A stretch of DNA of 64,000 bases from CALHVX01 sp051027215 (GTDB taxonomy: Bacteria > Pseudomonadota > Gammaproteobacteria > Pseudomonadales > Azotimanducaceae). This document shows positions 17,706 through 26,409 of the stretch, piece after piece (position 1 is the stretch's first letter; each line of letters opens with the position of its first letter). Location of the stretch: positions 1-64,000 of the forward strand of contig JBPCXR010000086.1 in the NCBI GenBank assembly GCA_051027215.1, read 5' to 3'. A program made the translations under genes and the position numbers. The notes beneath the pieces were generated by a model, which did not search any database, had not been told where the DNA came from, and saw nothing but the letters and a program-made list of their open reading frames with translations.

Positions 17706-19931
17706 ATGCGCGCTTTTATTGGGATCATCATCGTGGTCATCGTTGCCGCGATCGCTTACAACTTCGTCTCTCGGCAATCGCCGGACGCGCCAGAAGCGCA
17801 GGGATCGACAGTCGGTGCACCGACGGCGTCTGCAGCTGAGCCTAGCATTGGCCTGATTGATGACGCGCGCATAGTCGACGCCGAATCCGAACCAGGCAAC
17901 TGGCTCGCCTACGGCCGCACCTATGAGGAGCAGCGCTTCTCACCGCTCAATGCAATCAATCGCGACAACGTCGGCAATCTAGGGCTTGCGTGGTTTAGAG
18001 ACATGGGCACTAATCGGGCGCAAGAGTCCACGCCCATTGTCGTTGACGGCATCATGTTCTTCACCAGCACCTGGAGTCGTGTGCACGCGGTAAAGGCCGC
18101 CACCGGTGAATCGGTTTGGGATTACGATCCGCAGGTCCCTCGAGAATGGGGTCGCCGAGCCTGTTGCGATGTCGTCAACAGAGGAGTCGCTGTCTACAAG
18201 GGCCGGGTTTACTTCGGCAGCCTAGACGGGCGGCTGATCGCGCTCGATGCTGCCACGGGTGACAAGGTCTGGGAGGTAGACACCATCACCGACCGTGACC
18301 GTTACTACACCATCACCGGTGCCCCAAGAGCGGCGAAAGGCAAGATCTTCATCGGCAATGGCGGCGCGGAGTTTGGCGTGCGCGGCTATGTTACTGCTTA
18401 CGATGCTGCAAGCGGCGAGCAAGCCTGGCGCTTTTACACCGTCCCTGGTGATCCTTCGCTGCCCTTCGAGCATCCAGAAATGGAGGTTGCCGCAGAGACC
18501 TGGAAAGGTGGCAATTGGTGGGAGGTTGGCGGCGGTGGCACCGTCTGGAATTCCATTGTCTACGATCCCGATTTCAATAACGTGTATTTGGGTGTGGGCA
18601 ACGGCGCGCCCTGGACTCGCGCAATCCGCTCACCGGGCGGCGGCGACAATTTGTTCCTGTCTTCCATCGTCGCCCTCGATGCGGATACCGGGGCCATGAA
18701 GTGGTACTACCAGACCACGCCTGGCGACAATTGGGACTACACCGCCGTGCAAGACATGGCCCTTGCCGATATGGAAGTAGACGGCGAGATGAAAAAGGTG
18801 CTGCTGCAGGCGCCGAAGAACGGCTTCTTTTACGTTATCGATCGCGCAGACGGCAAGCTGCTACGCGCTAACAAATATGCCACTGTGACGTGGGCCACCC
18901 ATGTTGATCTGACCACCGGCCGACCAGTCGAAAACCCCGAGCTAGATTACATAGAGAACGAAAAGTGGATTCTTCCGGGGCCGCTGGGTGCGCATAACTG
19001 GCAAGCCATGTCGGTAGATGAGGAAGCTGGATTGGTCTACATACCGGCCCAGGACAACCCACTAATCTACGGCATGAACGAAGAGTGGAAACAGACGGGA
19101 CTTTACAAGCGCAACCCAGGCCGCTGGAATACCGGTATCGAGTTTGGTCGAATCGCGCAACTGTTTGTCGACAATCTCGATGATCAACCCACACCCAAGG
19201 GCTACCTGAAAGCCTTTGATCCGTTGACGGGTAAAGATGTTTGGGTGGTGGAAATTCCGCACTATTGGAACGGCGGCGTGCTTGGCACCGCCGGTGGCCT
19301 GGTTTTCCAAGGCGACGCACTGGGTATGTTCTCTGCCTATGACAAGACCAACGGTGAGGCACTGTGGCAATTCAATACCTACACCAGCATGTTGGCACCG
19401 CCGATAACGTTCGAGATCGACGGTACCCAGTACGTATCTATCTTGACCGGCAACGGCGGCGGTGATCTCTTTTCTGGTGAAGCCATGGATCCAGTGGCCA
19501 CGCCCGCGTCAGAGACCTACGGCAATTACGGACGCCTGCTGGTTTTCAAACTCGGTGGCGTCGAGACCCTGCCAATTCCGAACCCGGTGGACAAGACCAT
19601 TCCCGAGCAACAGCTGGCGGAAGTCAGCGATGAAGAAGTCGCTGTAGGTGAGCGTACTTACAACACTTACTGTGCCGTCTGCCATGGCCTGGTCGTGCGC
19701 TCTGGTGGCGCCATCGCAGACCTTCGTCGCATGAACGAGGCTACTCACCAAATCTTTAACCAGATTGTTCTGGATGGCGCGTTTGCTGGGAAGGGCATGG
19801 CAGGGTTTAACGATGTGCTTACCGCAGAAGACGCCCAGCGCGTGCATCACTATGTGCGTGCGCGGGCACATGAGGATAGGCAGTTCGCACTCGGTGTAAC
19901 CGACGATCCGAAGCTGACCTGGCTGAACTGA
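17706..19931 (+). CDS. Membrane-anchored PQQ-dependent dehydrogenase with C-terminal cytochrome c
   Basis: A 741-residue quinohemoprotein alcohol-dehydrogenase-like enzyme. An uncleaved-looking helix (about residues 3-22) anchors it, with the catalytic part in the periplasm. The eight-bladed PQQ propeller shows tryptophan-docking repeats, the vicinal Cys153-Cys154 disulfide pair beside the cofactor, and the Asp344 region DNWDYT. The position two residues after that Asp is Thr rather than Asp, which favours Ca2+ over lanthanide use. The C-terminal domain carries one haem-c site, Cys656-Cys659-His660, with GMAGF supplying a likely distal Met. GAGGGGGGAGC precedes the ATG. The substrate is unknown, and no PQQ synthesis genes lie nearby. 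Confidence 0.88.
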   Translation: MRAFIGIIIVVIVAAIAYNFVSRQSPDAPEAQGSTVGAPTASAAEPSIGLIDDARIVDAESEPGNWLAYGRTYEEQRFSPLNAINRDNVGNLGLAWFRDMGTNRAQESTPIVVDGIMFFTSTWSRVHAVKAATGESVWDYDPQVPREWGRRACCDVVNRGVAVYKGRVYFGSLDGRLIALDAATGDKVWEVDTITDRDRYYTITGAPRAAKGKIFIGNGGAEFGVRGYVTAYDAASGEQAWRFYTVPGDPSLPFEHPEMEVAAETWKGGNWWEVGGGGTVWNSIVYDPDFNNVYLGVGNGAPWTRAIRSPGGGDNLFLSSIVALDADTGAMKWYYQTTPGDNWDYTAVQDMALADMEVDGEMKKVLLQAPKNGFFYVIDRADGKLLRANKYATVTWATHVDLTTGRPVENPELDYIENEKWILPGPLGAHNWQAMSVDEEAGLVYIPAQDNPLIYGMNEEWKQTGLYKRNPGRWNTGIEFGRIAQLFVDNLDDQPTPKGYLKAFDPLTGKDVWVVEIPHYWNGGVLGTAGGLVFQGDALGMFSAYDKTNGEALWQFNTYTSMLAPPITFEIDGTQYVSILTGNGGGDLFSGEAMDPVATPASETYGNYGRLLVFKLGGVETLPIPNPVDKTIPEQQLAEVSDEEVAVGERTYNTYCAVCHGLVVRSGGAIADLRRMNEATHQIFNQIVLDGAFAGKGMAGFNDVLTAEDAQRVHHYVRARAHEDRQFALGVTDDPKLTWLN

Positions 19932-19959
19932 CCATCTGCAGCGCTTGCGTAGTTGCCGG

Positions 19960-20520
19960 TCAGTTAGATAAGGATTTTGGCGGCAACGCGGGCGGCGGCA
20001 CGCGGACAAACTCGAAGTTCGGTCGTTCGCCGCCGTTGCCGGTGACCGCTTGCGTGCCCGCATCCTGCGTACCGGTTGCTGTTTCGCTTTGTTTGCCGAC
20101 CAGGCTGCGACCCAGACTGCCGTTAAGCAACTCACCCTCTTCTATCTGCGCCAGAGCTGCTTGGGCTGCTTCCGCGGACGCTTCGTTCCATTGCACACGA
20201 TGAGCCCGGGGAGCACCTACGGGCAGGCCCGCTTCATCCAGTGATCGTACCCAGAAGTAGATAAAACCCGGCTCTTGTGTGGTTTTGTCTGGTTCGTCCA
20301 TGGCGATCCACAGGACTCGAAAGTCAGCTGGCATGGCTGCCGGTGTGGCCCAACCCATGACGCCGTTGAGGCCAATCCAGCTAAAGCCATAGAGACCGGT
20401 CACAACTGCGATGGCTGCCGCTTTGACTGAGCGGGCGTAACGTGTCGCCAGGTTCAGCGACAGCAACAACGCGGCCACCGCTGCGTAGGCGATGGCAAGC
20501 AATATGATCGACGTGGTCAC
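19960..20520 (-). CDS. Membrane protein of unknown function, third gene of channel operon
   Basis: A 186-residue protein with two N-terminal transmembrane helices (about residues 3-24 and 33-55) and a soluble remainder. It contains FRVLWIAMDEPDK and PGFIYFWVRSLDE, then a mixed charged segment and a Gly/Pro-rich tail ending in PPPALPPKS. I do not recognise a named family. Its ATG overlaps the stop of the ExbD-like gene by 4 nt, so it should be made together with the channel pair and may be an accessory subunit. It converges with the PQQ dehydrogenase across 28 bp. Confidence 0.6.
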   Translation of the reverse strand: MTTSIILLAIAYAAVAALLLSLNLATRYARSVKAAAIAVVTGLYGFSWIGLNGVMGWATPAAMPADFRVLWIAMDEPDKTTQEPGFIYFWVRSLDEAGLPVGAPRAHRVQWNEASAEAAQAALAQIEEGELLNGSLGRSLVGKQSETATGTQDAGTQAVTGNGGERPNFEFVRVPPPALPPKSLSN

Positions 20521-21134
20521 TTAGCGTCCTTTAACGCGCGTGTTAAAAGCGTCTTCGGCAGCTCGCTGGTACCAGCGACCTTGCCTTCTGCATCGATCGT
20601 AAAGCGCACCGCAGTTTGCTCGTCCCCCGTACCAGTGAGCTCACGGGTTCCGTAGTAGACCAGTGCGACCGATGGATTGAGCTTCTCCACCTTAACGGTC
20701 ACCGGTAGCGGTGCCGCGTAGTTAGACTGGTAGTGCAGCAGGTTTACCACGTACTCCCCCGGCTGCAAGGCGCGCACCGTCACGGTCTCTTGGTTGATCG
20801 GGTTCGAAACCACCTTCCCATCGAGCTCGATGCGGTCGGCAAACAGGCCCCGATCGTCTCTGTCCAGGTGCATGAGGCTACTGTCGCGGTTGTGATACCA
20901 GACCAGATTTCCCTGTGGGCCTTCAACCAGGGTATCGACGTCGTCCGGATGCCGATCTGCCCATTGCACGGTGATGAGCACTTCTGCTTTGGAGTCGATT
21001 GCGCCGGTGTTTTCGGGGTCTCGAATCAGCGCGAAAGCGGCGATGAACATAAACGCAAAACCCAGCAGGACATTGAACAGCAAATCGGTGAACGCATCCT
21101 GTGCCTCTGTTTGCTTGTAGATCCCGTGGCGCAT
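20517..21134 (-). CDS. ExbD/MotB-like stator subunit with DUF2135-like periplasmic domain
   Basis: A 205-residue protein. One transmembrane helix (about residues 17-38, FTDLLFNVLLGFAFMF) begins with Asp17, placed as the proton-binding Asp of ExbD, TolR and MotB. The periplasmic part is neither the usual ExbD fold nor an OmpA peptidoglycan binder. It has WADRHPDDVDTLVEGPQGN, SLMHLDRDDRG and GEYVVNLLHY, resembling the Asp-rich beta-sandwich of DUF2135/YfaP-type proteins. It lies 14 nt after the ExbB-like gene and overlaps the next gene by 4 nt. Family placement is from motifs only. Confidence 0.65.
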   Translation of the reverse strand: MRHGIYKQTEAQDAFTDLLFNVLLGFAFMFIAAFALIRDPENTGAIDSKAEVLITVQWADRHPDDVDTLVEGPQGNLVWYHNRDSSLMHLDRDDRGLFADRIELDGKVVSNPINQETVTVRALQPGEYVVNLLHYQSNYAAPLPVTVKVEKLNPSVALVYYGTRELTGTGDEQTAVRFTIDAEGKVAGTSELPKTLLTRALKDAK

Positions 21135-21148
21135 CGCGTTGCAGCGGG

Positions 21149-21883
21149 TTAGCCGGCGGCCCGCTTGAGCGCAGCCTGCGATGCTGGTTGTAGCCGAGCA
21201 TCGACCAGAACGGCAAGCCGAGTGACCAGCTGCGCTGCTGACGCATCGAGTATGTGGTACTGGAGCTTCAGCAGAGTACTGGTAATCAGGCCAGCTAGCG
21301 TCGTATACAGCGCTACTGCCATCCCACCGCTCATTGACGTCAACAGCTTTTGCATCGTGCTCGCATCGATCCCTTGCATTTCCGCGATTGGCAGGAGCAT
21401 AAAGATGAAGCCGACGATGGTGCCGAGTAGGCCAAGGCGAAGTAATACGTCGCTCAGGAAATGCCCAAATGCATGACCGTTGGCAATCTCGTCACCCACT
21501 GCTTCCACCAATACTTCAGCGTCTTTGGCATTGCCTTTATATGCCAAGCTTTCTCGAAATCGACGGATGCTGCCGGACGGAGCAGTAGCGTTGCTCTGCG
21601 CCTCTGTCTGCAGATCTGTCAGCGCCTGCCCGTCCTTAACAGCAGACTCCAATATCGCGAACTGCTGTTGCTCAGTGCTGAGCTTTTGCGCCAACCAAAT
21701 CCAGTGACCGCTGGCGAGCAGATAAATTCCGAGTATGACGTAAGAGATATAGCTCTTGTCCGAGTCGAGTGCCAACTGCACAAGCCCACGCTCAATGGCG
21801 ATGAAAAAGCCGAAGCCGATCAAGCCGGCGATAATGAATGCCCGTAGTACGAGGTTCGCGCCTGTTCTTTGCAACGTGGTCAT
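21149..21883 (-). CDS. MotA/TolQ/ExbB proton-channel family protein
   Basis: A 244-residue channel subunit with four predicted transmembrane helices, at about 14-30, 44-60, 145-165 and 185-206. A cytoplasmic segment of about 80 residues lies between the second and third. The conserved MotA_ExbB core is clear: LRLGLLGTIVGFIFML, then MSGGMAVALYTTLAGLITSTLLKL. Such proteins form pentamers around an ExbD-type dimer and turn proton flow into work. The ATG overlaps the darP stop by 4 nt. No tonB, tolA or pal gene is near, so this is not a standard Ton or Tol set. Confidence 0.8.
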   Translation of the reverse strand: MTTLQRTGANLVLRAFIIAGLIGFGFFIAIERGLVQLALDSDKSYISYVILGIYLLASGHWIWLAQKLSTEQQQFAILESAVKDGQALTDLQTEAQSNATAPSGSIRRFRESLAYKGNAKDAEVLVEAVGDEIANGHAFGHFLSDVLLRLGLLGTIVGFIFMLLPIAEMQGIDASTMQKLLTSMSGGMAVALYTTLAGLITSTLLKLQYHILDASAAQLVTRLAVLVDARLQPASQAALKRAAG

Positions 21884-22419
21884 GATTCTGTGGTGGGTGG
21901 ATCGGGCTCTGCTTGTCTGAGAAAACGAAACAAGGCTCGGGCGCTACGTTTTCGCTCACCGTCTGATCCCTGGTTTACCTGAGCTCGGCGAGCCTTCTCT
22001 AGCAACTGGCGTAGCTGTTGCCGGTCTACTTCAGGGTGGGCATTGATGTACTCCGTAAGCGCAGTACCGTCGTCAAGCAAGCGCTCGCGCCACTGCTCCA
22101 CCTGATGTTGCAGGTACCGCGCTTTCGCGGTTTCACCGCTGAGCTCTTCCAAGAGCTCGGCGATTGGCTGCGGATCCAAATCGCGCATTAGCGCGCCGAT
22201 GAACTGCAGTTGCCGGCGCTTGGCGCCACGGGCCTTGAGCCGTTGGTATTCTGTCAGGGCGGCCAGCAGCCGCTCCGGTAGCTGAAAGCCCTGGAGTTGC
22301 TCGATGCTCAGTTCTGTTAGCGCCTCCCCAAGCTTCTGACGCGCCGTGGCGTCGCGCTTAAGAGCGGTGCGTGACTGCGGCGCTGGGTTGTCGGGGTCCG
22401 CTAGGGCATTATCGTTCAT
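21880..22419 (-). CDS. darP: Ribosome-associated protein DarP (YjgA/DUF615)
   Basis: A 179-residue, highly charged helical protein of the DUF615 family, which helps late assembly of the 50S subunit. Typical segments are ALTELSIEQLQGFQLPERLLAAL, KRRQLQFIGALMRDLD and QLRQLLEKARRAQVNQG near the end. It is divergent from pmbA with a 25-bp gap, as in E. coli and Pseudomonas, which supports the assignment. It is unusual as the first gene of an operon that continues into channel genes, with an ATGA junction. Confidence 0.9.
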   Translation of the reverse strand: MNDNALADPDNPAPQSRTALKRDATARQKLGEALTELSIEQLQGFQLPERLLAALTEYQRLKARGAKRRQLQFIGALMRDLDPQPIAELLEELSGETAKARYLQHQVEQWRERLLDDGTALTEYINAHPEVDRQQLRQLLEKARRAQVNQGSDGERKRSARALFRFLRQAEPDPPTTES

Positions 22420-22444
22420 AGCCCACGCAGCTTAAGGGATAGCA

Positions 22445-23830
22445 ATGACAGATCAAATCGCCAAACCGACCCGCGTAGCCAGCGAAGCTCCAGCGCCGAT
22501 CGACCTGCGCGCTCGGGAAGCGGAGATTCAGCAGCGGGTGGCGGACATATTGACCGAGGCCAAGCGTCAGGGCGCAAGCGCCGCGGAGGTGGTGGCGAGC
22601 GAAGATCTGGGTCTGGGCGTGACGGTGCGCATGGGCGAGTTGGAAAACGTCGAGTTCAATCAAGACCGGGGCTTTGGTATCACGGTATATCGGGGTCAAC
22701 GCCGGGGCAGCGCTTCGACCTCCGATTCCCGGCCTGAGGCGATCGCAGATACAGTACGGGCAGCGTTGAATATCGCGCGCTATACCCAGGAGGATGAGTA
22801 CGCGGGATTGGCTGATGCCGAGCTGATGCCCGAGCAGGTCGCCGATTTAGCGCTGTATCACCCCTGGCCGTTGGATGCTGATCAAGCGCGTGACCTGGCG
22901 TTGGCCTGTGAGAGTGCAGGTCTCGAACATGATGCTCGCATCGTAAACTCCGACGGTGCCTCGGTGAGTAGCGGGCAGATGTGCCGGGTTTACGGCAACT
23001 CCCATGGTTTTGTTGGTGGTTATTTGGGTACTCGGCACAGCGTTAGCTGCATGTTGATTGCCCAGGACGACAACGGCATGCAGCGCGATTACTGGTATTC
23101 CGTCGCTCGCGATGCCGAGTCGTTGGAAGAGCCGGCCAGCGTTGGTCGCACGGCGGGTGAGCGCACGGTGCAGCGCCTGTCACCAAGGTCGGTGAGCACT
23201 GGAACCATGCCAGTGGTGTTTTCCCCACAGATGTCCATGGGGCTCATGGGTCATGTGATGGGTGCCCTGTCGGGTGGCGCCGTTTACAAGAAAGCGAGCT
23301 TTCTACATGACGCCTTGGGTCAACAGGCTCTGTCATCACACATAAAGATTCATGAGCAACCGCACCTGCTTGGGCAATTGGGGAGCGCCGCGTTCGACGG
23401 CGAAGGCGTTGCCACCTGGGATAAGAATTTCGTCGCAGAAGGCGTGATCCGCAGCTGGATGATGTCCAGCTATTCAGCGCGGCGCTTAGGCCTTGCGACA
23501 ACGGGTAATGCCGGGGGCGCACACAACCTCACCCTGGCCGGTCGCACTTTGCCTAAGCAGGCGCTGCTCAAAGAAGCTGGCTCGGGGTTGTACGTGACGG
23601 AGCTGATGGGGCAGGGGGTGAATGGAGTGACTGGTGATTACTCCCGCGGCGCATCGGGCTTTTGGTTCGAAGACGGAGAGCTGCAGTATCCTGTGGACGG
23701 TGTGACCATCGCCGGTAACCTCAAATCCATGTTGCTGCGCATTGAAGCAATTGGCGACGATCTAGACATTCGCGGTAACTATCGTGCTCCCAGCGTCTGG
23801 ATCGACGCGATGACGGTAGCTGGCGCTTGA
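22445..23830 (+). CDS. pmbA: Metalloprotease subunit PmbA/TldE
   Basis: A 461-residue non-catalytic partner of TldD. It shares the TldD fold (GLGVTVRMGELENVEFNQDRGFGITVYRG near the N-terminus, GASGFWFEDGELQYPVDGVTIAGNL near the C-terminus) but lacks the HExxxH zinc motif, having GLMGHVMGALSG at the equivalent place. It lies head-to-head with darP. Presence of both halves in the window indicates a working TldD/E protease for peptide maturation or degradation. Confidence 0.95.
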   Translation: MTDQIAKPTRVASEAPAPIDLRAREAEIQQRVADILTEAKRQGASAAEVVASEDLGLGVTVRMGELENVEFNQDRGFGITVYRGQRRGSASTSDSRPEAIADTVRAALNIARYTQEDEYAGLADAELMPEQVADLALYHPWPLDADQARDLALACESAGLEHDARIVNSDGASVSSGQMCRVYGNSHGFVGGYLGTRHSVSCMLIAQDDNGMQRDYWYSVARDAESLEEPASVGRTAGERTVQRLSPRSVSTGTMPVVFSPQMSMGLMGHVMGALSGGAVYKKASFLHDALGQQALSSHIKIHEQPHLLGQLGSAAFDGEGVATWDKNFVAEGVIRSWMMSSYSARRLGLATTGNAGGAHNLTLAGRTLPKQALLKEAGSGLYVTELMGQGVNGVTGDYSRGASGFWFEDGELQYPVDGVTIAGNLKSMLLRIEAIGDDLDIRGNYRAPSVWIDAMTVAGA

Positions 23831-23853
23831 TGCCTTGTGGTGCTAACGCCTGG

Positions 23854-25209
23854 TTAGGCGTAGGCGTAGGTTGCCGCCCCAAGGAACACGAAGAAGCCGA
23901 CCACGTCGGTAACCGTTGTTAGAACCACCCCGCCCGCTATAGCGGGATCGATGCGCATGGTGGTCAGCAAGCTGGGTAGCAAGGTACCAGCCAATACGGC
24001 GACGATGATATTGATCACCATGGCGATGGCAATCACCGTGCCGAGAATGGGATCTTGAAACACTAGGGCGGCGGCTGTGGCCACGATTGCCGCGAGAAAT
24101 AGACCATTGAGGATGGCCACGATTACTTCGCGCCTAATCAAGTAGCTCAGATTTGAGCGCTCGACGTGACCCAGGGCCATGCCACGTACCACCAGCGTTA
24201 GGGTCTGGGTGCCAGCGATGCCGCCCATGCTGGCCACGATCGGCATCAGCACCGCTAACGCTACGACTTTGGCGATGGTGTCTTCGAAGATATTGATCAC
24301 CGCTGACGCCAAAAACGCGGTCAGCAAATTAATGGTGAGCCACAGAGCCCGGCGTCGAAACGATTTGACCACCGGCGCGAAGGTATCTTCGTCTGGTTCA
24401 AAGCCCGCGGTGGCCATGAACACTTCGTTGGCGTCTTCAATGATTACGTCCACCACATCATCGATGGTGATCCGGCCGATTACTTTGCCAGACTGGTCCA
24501 CAACGGCGGCGGAGATTCGGTCCTGTTCGGTAAAGATGCGCGACACTTCCGTGTCGGGCATGTTGTCACGTAGGGCCTCGATATCGGTGTTCATCAATTC
24601 CCGCACCGTGACCGACGGGTCGGAAGTGAGCAGGCGCGAGACCGGCAACATGCCCACGTATTCATCGGAGCTATTGACCACAATCAGCGCATCGGTTGAG
24701 TCAGGAAGCTCTTTGCGCGCGCGCAGGTAGCGCAATACCACCTCTAGAGAGTGACGCGGCCGCACAGTAACCGTGTCGGTATTCATCAGGCCACCAGCGC
24801 AATCGTCTGGGTAGCTGAGAACGGTCTCTAGACGCAGGCGATCGGTATCGCTTAAGGAACGCAGAATCTCATTGGTGATGGTATGCGGCAGCTGCTGCAA
24901 GATGTCGGCGAAGTCATCGGTGTCCAGCTCGTCGGCGGCGTTAATCAGCTGCGCCGTGTCCATCGAATCCAAGAATTCGGCGCGTACGTCTTCGCTCAGA
25001 TGCTGAAGAACTTGGTTCTCGGTCTCTTCATCGAGCAAATTCCACAGCACCAGGCGAGTATTAGGTGGTGTAGATTCGAGCAGATGAGCGATCTCGGGCT
25101 CGCGCAGGCTTTCGAGCAGCAGCCGGGTCTCGCTCAATGAGCCACTGTCAAAGCTGTCGAGCACGTTCCGACGCTGCTCCCGAAACTCCTGGGCGCTTAG
25201 TTCAGTCAT
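23854..25209 (-). CDS. mgtE: Magnesium transporter MgtE
   Basis: A Mg2+ channel/transporter of about 451 residues. The order is an N-terminal superhelical MgtE_N domain with the LDEETENQVLQHL and LDSMDTAQLINAADELDTDDFADIL repeats, two CBS domains (MNTDTVTVRP and MNTDIEALRD regions), a plug helix, and five membrane helices from about 305. The pore signature MPIVASMGGIAGTQTLTL is intact. The ATG at 25209 overlaps the HPr stop (ATGACTGA). Another in-frame ATG at 25224 would add five residues and a longer overlap. It is the last gene of the caxA-to-mgtE unit. A small hairpin at 23846-23861 covers its stop. Confidence 0.94.
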   Translation of the reverse strand: MTELSAQEFREQRRNVLDSFDSGSLSETRLLLESLREPEIAHLLESTPPNTRLVLWNLLDEETENQVLQHLSEDVRAEFLDSMDTAQLINAADELDTDDFADILQQLPHTITNEILRSLSDTDRLRLETVLSYPDDCAGGLMNTDTVTVRPRHSLEVVLRYLRARKELPDSTDALIVVNSSDEYVGMLPVSRLLTSDPSVTVRELMNTDIEALRDNMPDTEVSRIFTEQDRISAAVVDQSGKVIGRITIDDVVDVIIEDANEVFMATAGFEPDEDTFAPVVKSFRRRALWLTINLLTAFLASAVINIFEDTIAKVVALAVLMPIVASMGGIAGTQTLTLVVRGMALGHVERSNLSYLIRREVIVAILNGLFLAAIVATAAALVFQDPILGTVIAIAMVINIIVAVLAGTLLPSLLTTMRIDPAIAGGVVLTTVTDVVGFFVFLGAATYAYA

Positions 25210-25480
25210 CGACCACGTCTTCATCGAAGCCTTGGCGAATCAGCTCCGTGAGGTCTGCGAATGCGGCATCCTCGTCTGGACCTGTCACCGAAAGCTCGAT
25301 CTGGCTGCCCAGGGGCGCTGCCAGCAGCATGACGTTCATAATGCTTTTACCGTCGACCAGCCGATCCTCGTGGCCAATCTTTATTTCACTTTCGAAGACT
25401 TTGGCACGGCCAACGAACTTGGCGGCTGCGCGGGCGTGCAACCCAAGTGTATTGACTATTTTTAGCGAGGTAGTGGGCAC
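25202..25480 (-). CDS. ptsO: HPr-family phosphocarrier (NPr) of the nitrogen PTS
   Basis: A 92-residue HPr-fold protein with the phosphorylation site His15 in TLGLHARAA and the regulatory-type Ser46 in GKSIMNVM. Location beside rapZ, ptsN and rpoN identifies it as NPr rather than the sugar-PTS HPr. It should pass phosphate from EI-Ntr (not in this window) to PtsN. A longer than usual acidic C-terminus (FDEDVVDD) is seen. Confidence 0.92.
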   Translation of the reverse strand: MPTTSLKIVNTLGLHARAAAKFVGRAKVFESEIKIGHEDRLVDGKSIMNVMLLAAPLGSQIELSVTGPDEDAAFADLTELIRQGFDEDVVDD

Positions 25481-25536
25481 GCCAGCGGTCCTGTGGTTCG
25501 TCCGAAAATTGGAGGCGGGCCGACAATAGGCGTGAA

Positions 25537-26397
25537 TCAGTGGCGATTCAACTCTCTGTGACGAACCAGCACTGAGCCGGCCTGGTTAACACCAGAGAAG
25601 TGGCTGCTCAGTCGCTCAGCGAGGTAGACGCTGCGGTGCTGCCCGCCGGTGCAGCCGATGGCGACAGTCAGGTAGGTACGATGATTTTCTTCGAAGCAGC
25701 TCAACCAGTTTTCAACAAAGCGGCTGATATCGTCAAACATTCGATTAACCAGGGATTCGTTGGCCAGGTACTCCTTCACTGGCTCATCCGTGCCGTTCAG
25801 CGGTCGCAGGTGCTCCACCCAGTGCGGGTTTGGCAGACAACGCACGTCAAACACGAAGTCTGCGTCAACTGGGACACCGTATTTGAAGCCAAAGGAGCGG
25901 AACATCAAAGCCAGACCCAGGCTGTCGTTTTCGATGACTCTGGTACGAATCAGCTCAATCAAGTCCTGGGCGGTTAGAGTGGTGGTGTCGACTGTCAAAT
26001 CTGCCAGATCGGCAATGCCTTCGAGGATGCTTTGCTCGGCATCGATGGCTTCCTTGAGATCCGCGTTCTCGCTGGTCAGTGGGTGTTTGCGTCGAGTTTC
26101 GCTGAAGCGTTTGACTAAGGTCGGCGACAAAGCGTCCAAGTAGATGACTTGGCAATCAACGCCCATACGGTCGAGCTCAACCAATATGCGCGGAAAGGCC
26201 TCCAGATCTGATGTTCTGGCGTCGATGCAAACGGCCTGATCCGGTGGGTTGTCCGATAGACTCTTGGCATTGCTGACCAGAGCTTGCAGTAGCTCAGGCG
26301 GGAAGTTGTCAATGCAGTTGAAGCCAGCGTCCTCCAGTGCGTGTAGCGCCGTGCTCTTACCAGAGCCGGCGCGGCCGCTGAGGATAATGAGCTTCAT
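25537..26397 (-). CDS. rapZ: RNase adapter protein RapZ
   Basis: A 286-residue nucleotide-binding protein that, in E. coli, senses glucosamine-6-phosphate and presents the sRNA GlmZ to RNase E. The P-loop GRAGSGKST (residues 8-16) is intact. The C-terminal half has the conserved SFGFKYGVPVDADFVFDVRCLPNPHW and IGCTGGQHRSVYLAERL. It lies 12 nt after ptsN. In this setting it links cell-wall precursor supply with the PTS-Ntr. Confidence 0.95.
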   Translation of the reverse strand: MKLIILSGRAGSGKSTALHALEDAGFNCIDNFPPELLQALVSNAKSLSDNPPDQAVCIDARTSDLEAFPRILVELDRMGVDCQVIYLDALSPTLVKRFSETRRKHPLTSENADLKEAIDAEQSILEGIADLADLTVDTTTLTAQDLIELIRTRVIENDSLGLALMFRSFGFKYGVPVDADFVFDVRCLPNPHWVEHLRPLNGTDEPVKEYLANESLVNRMFDDISRFVENWLSCFEENHRTYLTVAIGCTGGQHRSVYLAERLSSHFSGVNQAGSVLVRHRELNRH

Positions 26398-26409
26398 TGG
26401 ATTGAACGC

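Noticed and set aside
19960..21883. Zorya-type anti-phage motor (ZorAB)
   Set aside because: The channel lacks the long ZorA coiled-coil tail, the stator lacks an OmpA domain, and no zorC, zorD or zorE-like gene is near.
17706..22419. Genomic island with mobility genes
   Set aside because: The region interrupts the usual tldD-darP/pmbA order, but no integrase, transposase, tRNA or flanking direct repeat is visible.
24179..24730. 183-residue open frame antisense to mgtE
   Set aside because: Same artefact; the minus-strand frame has complete MgtE and CBS motifs.
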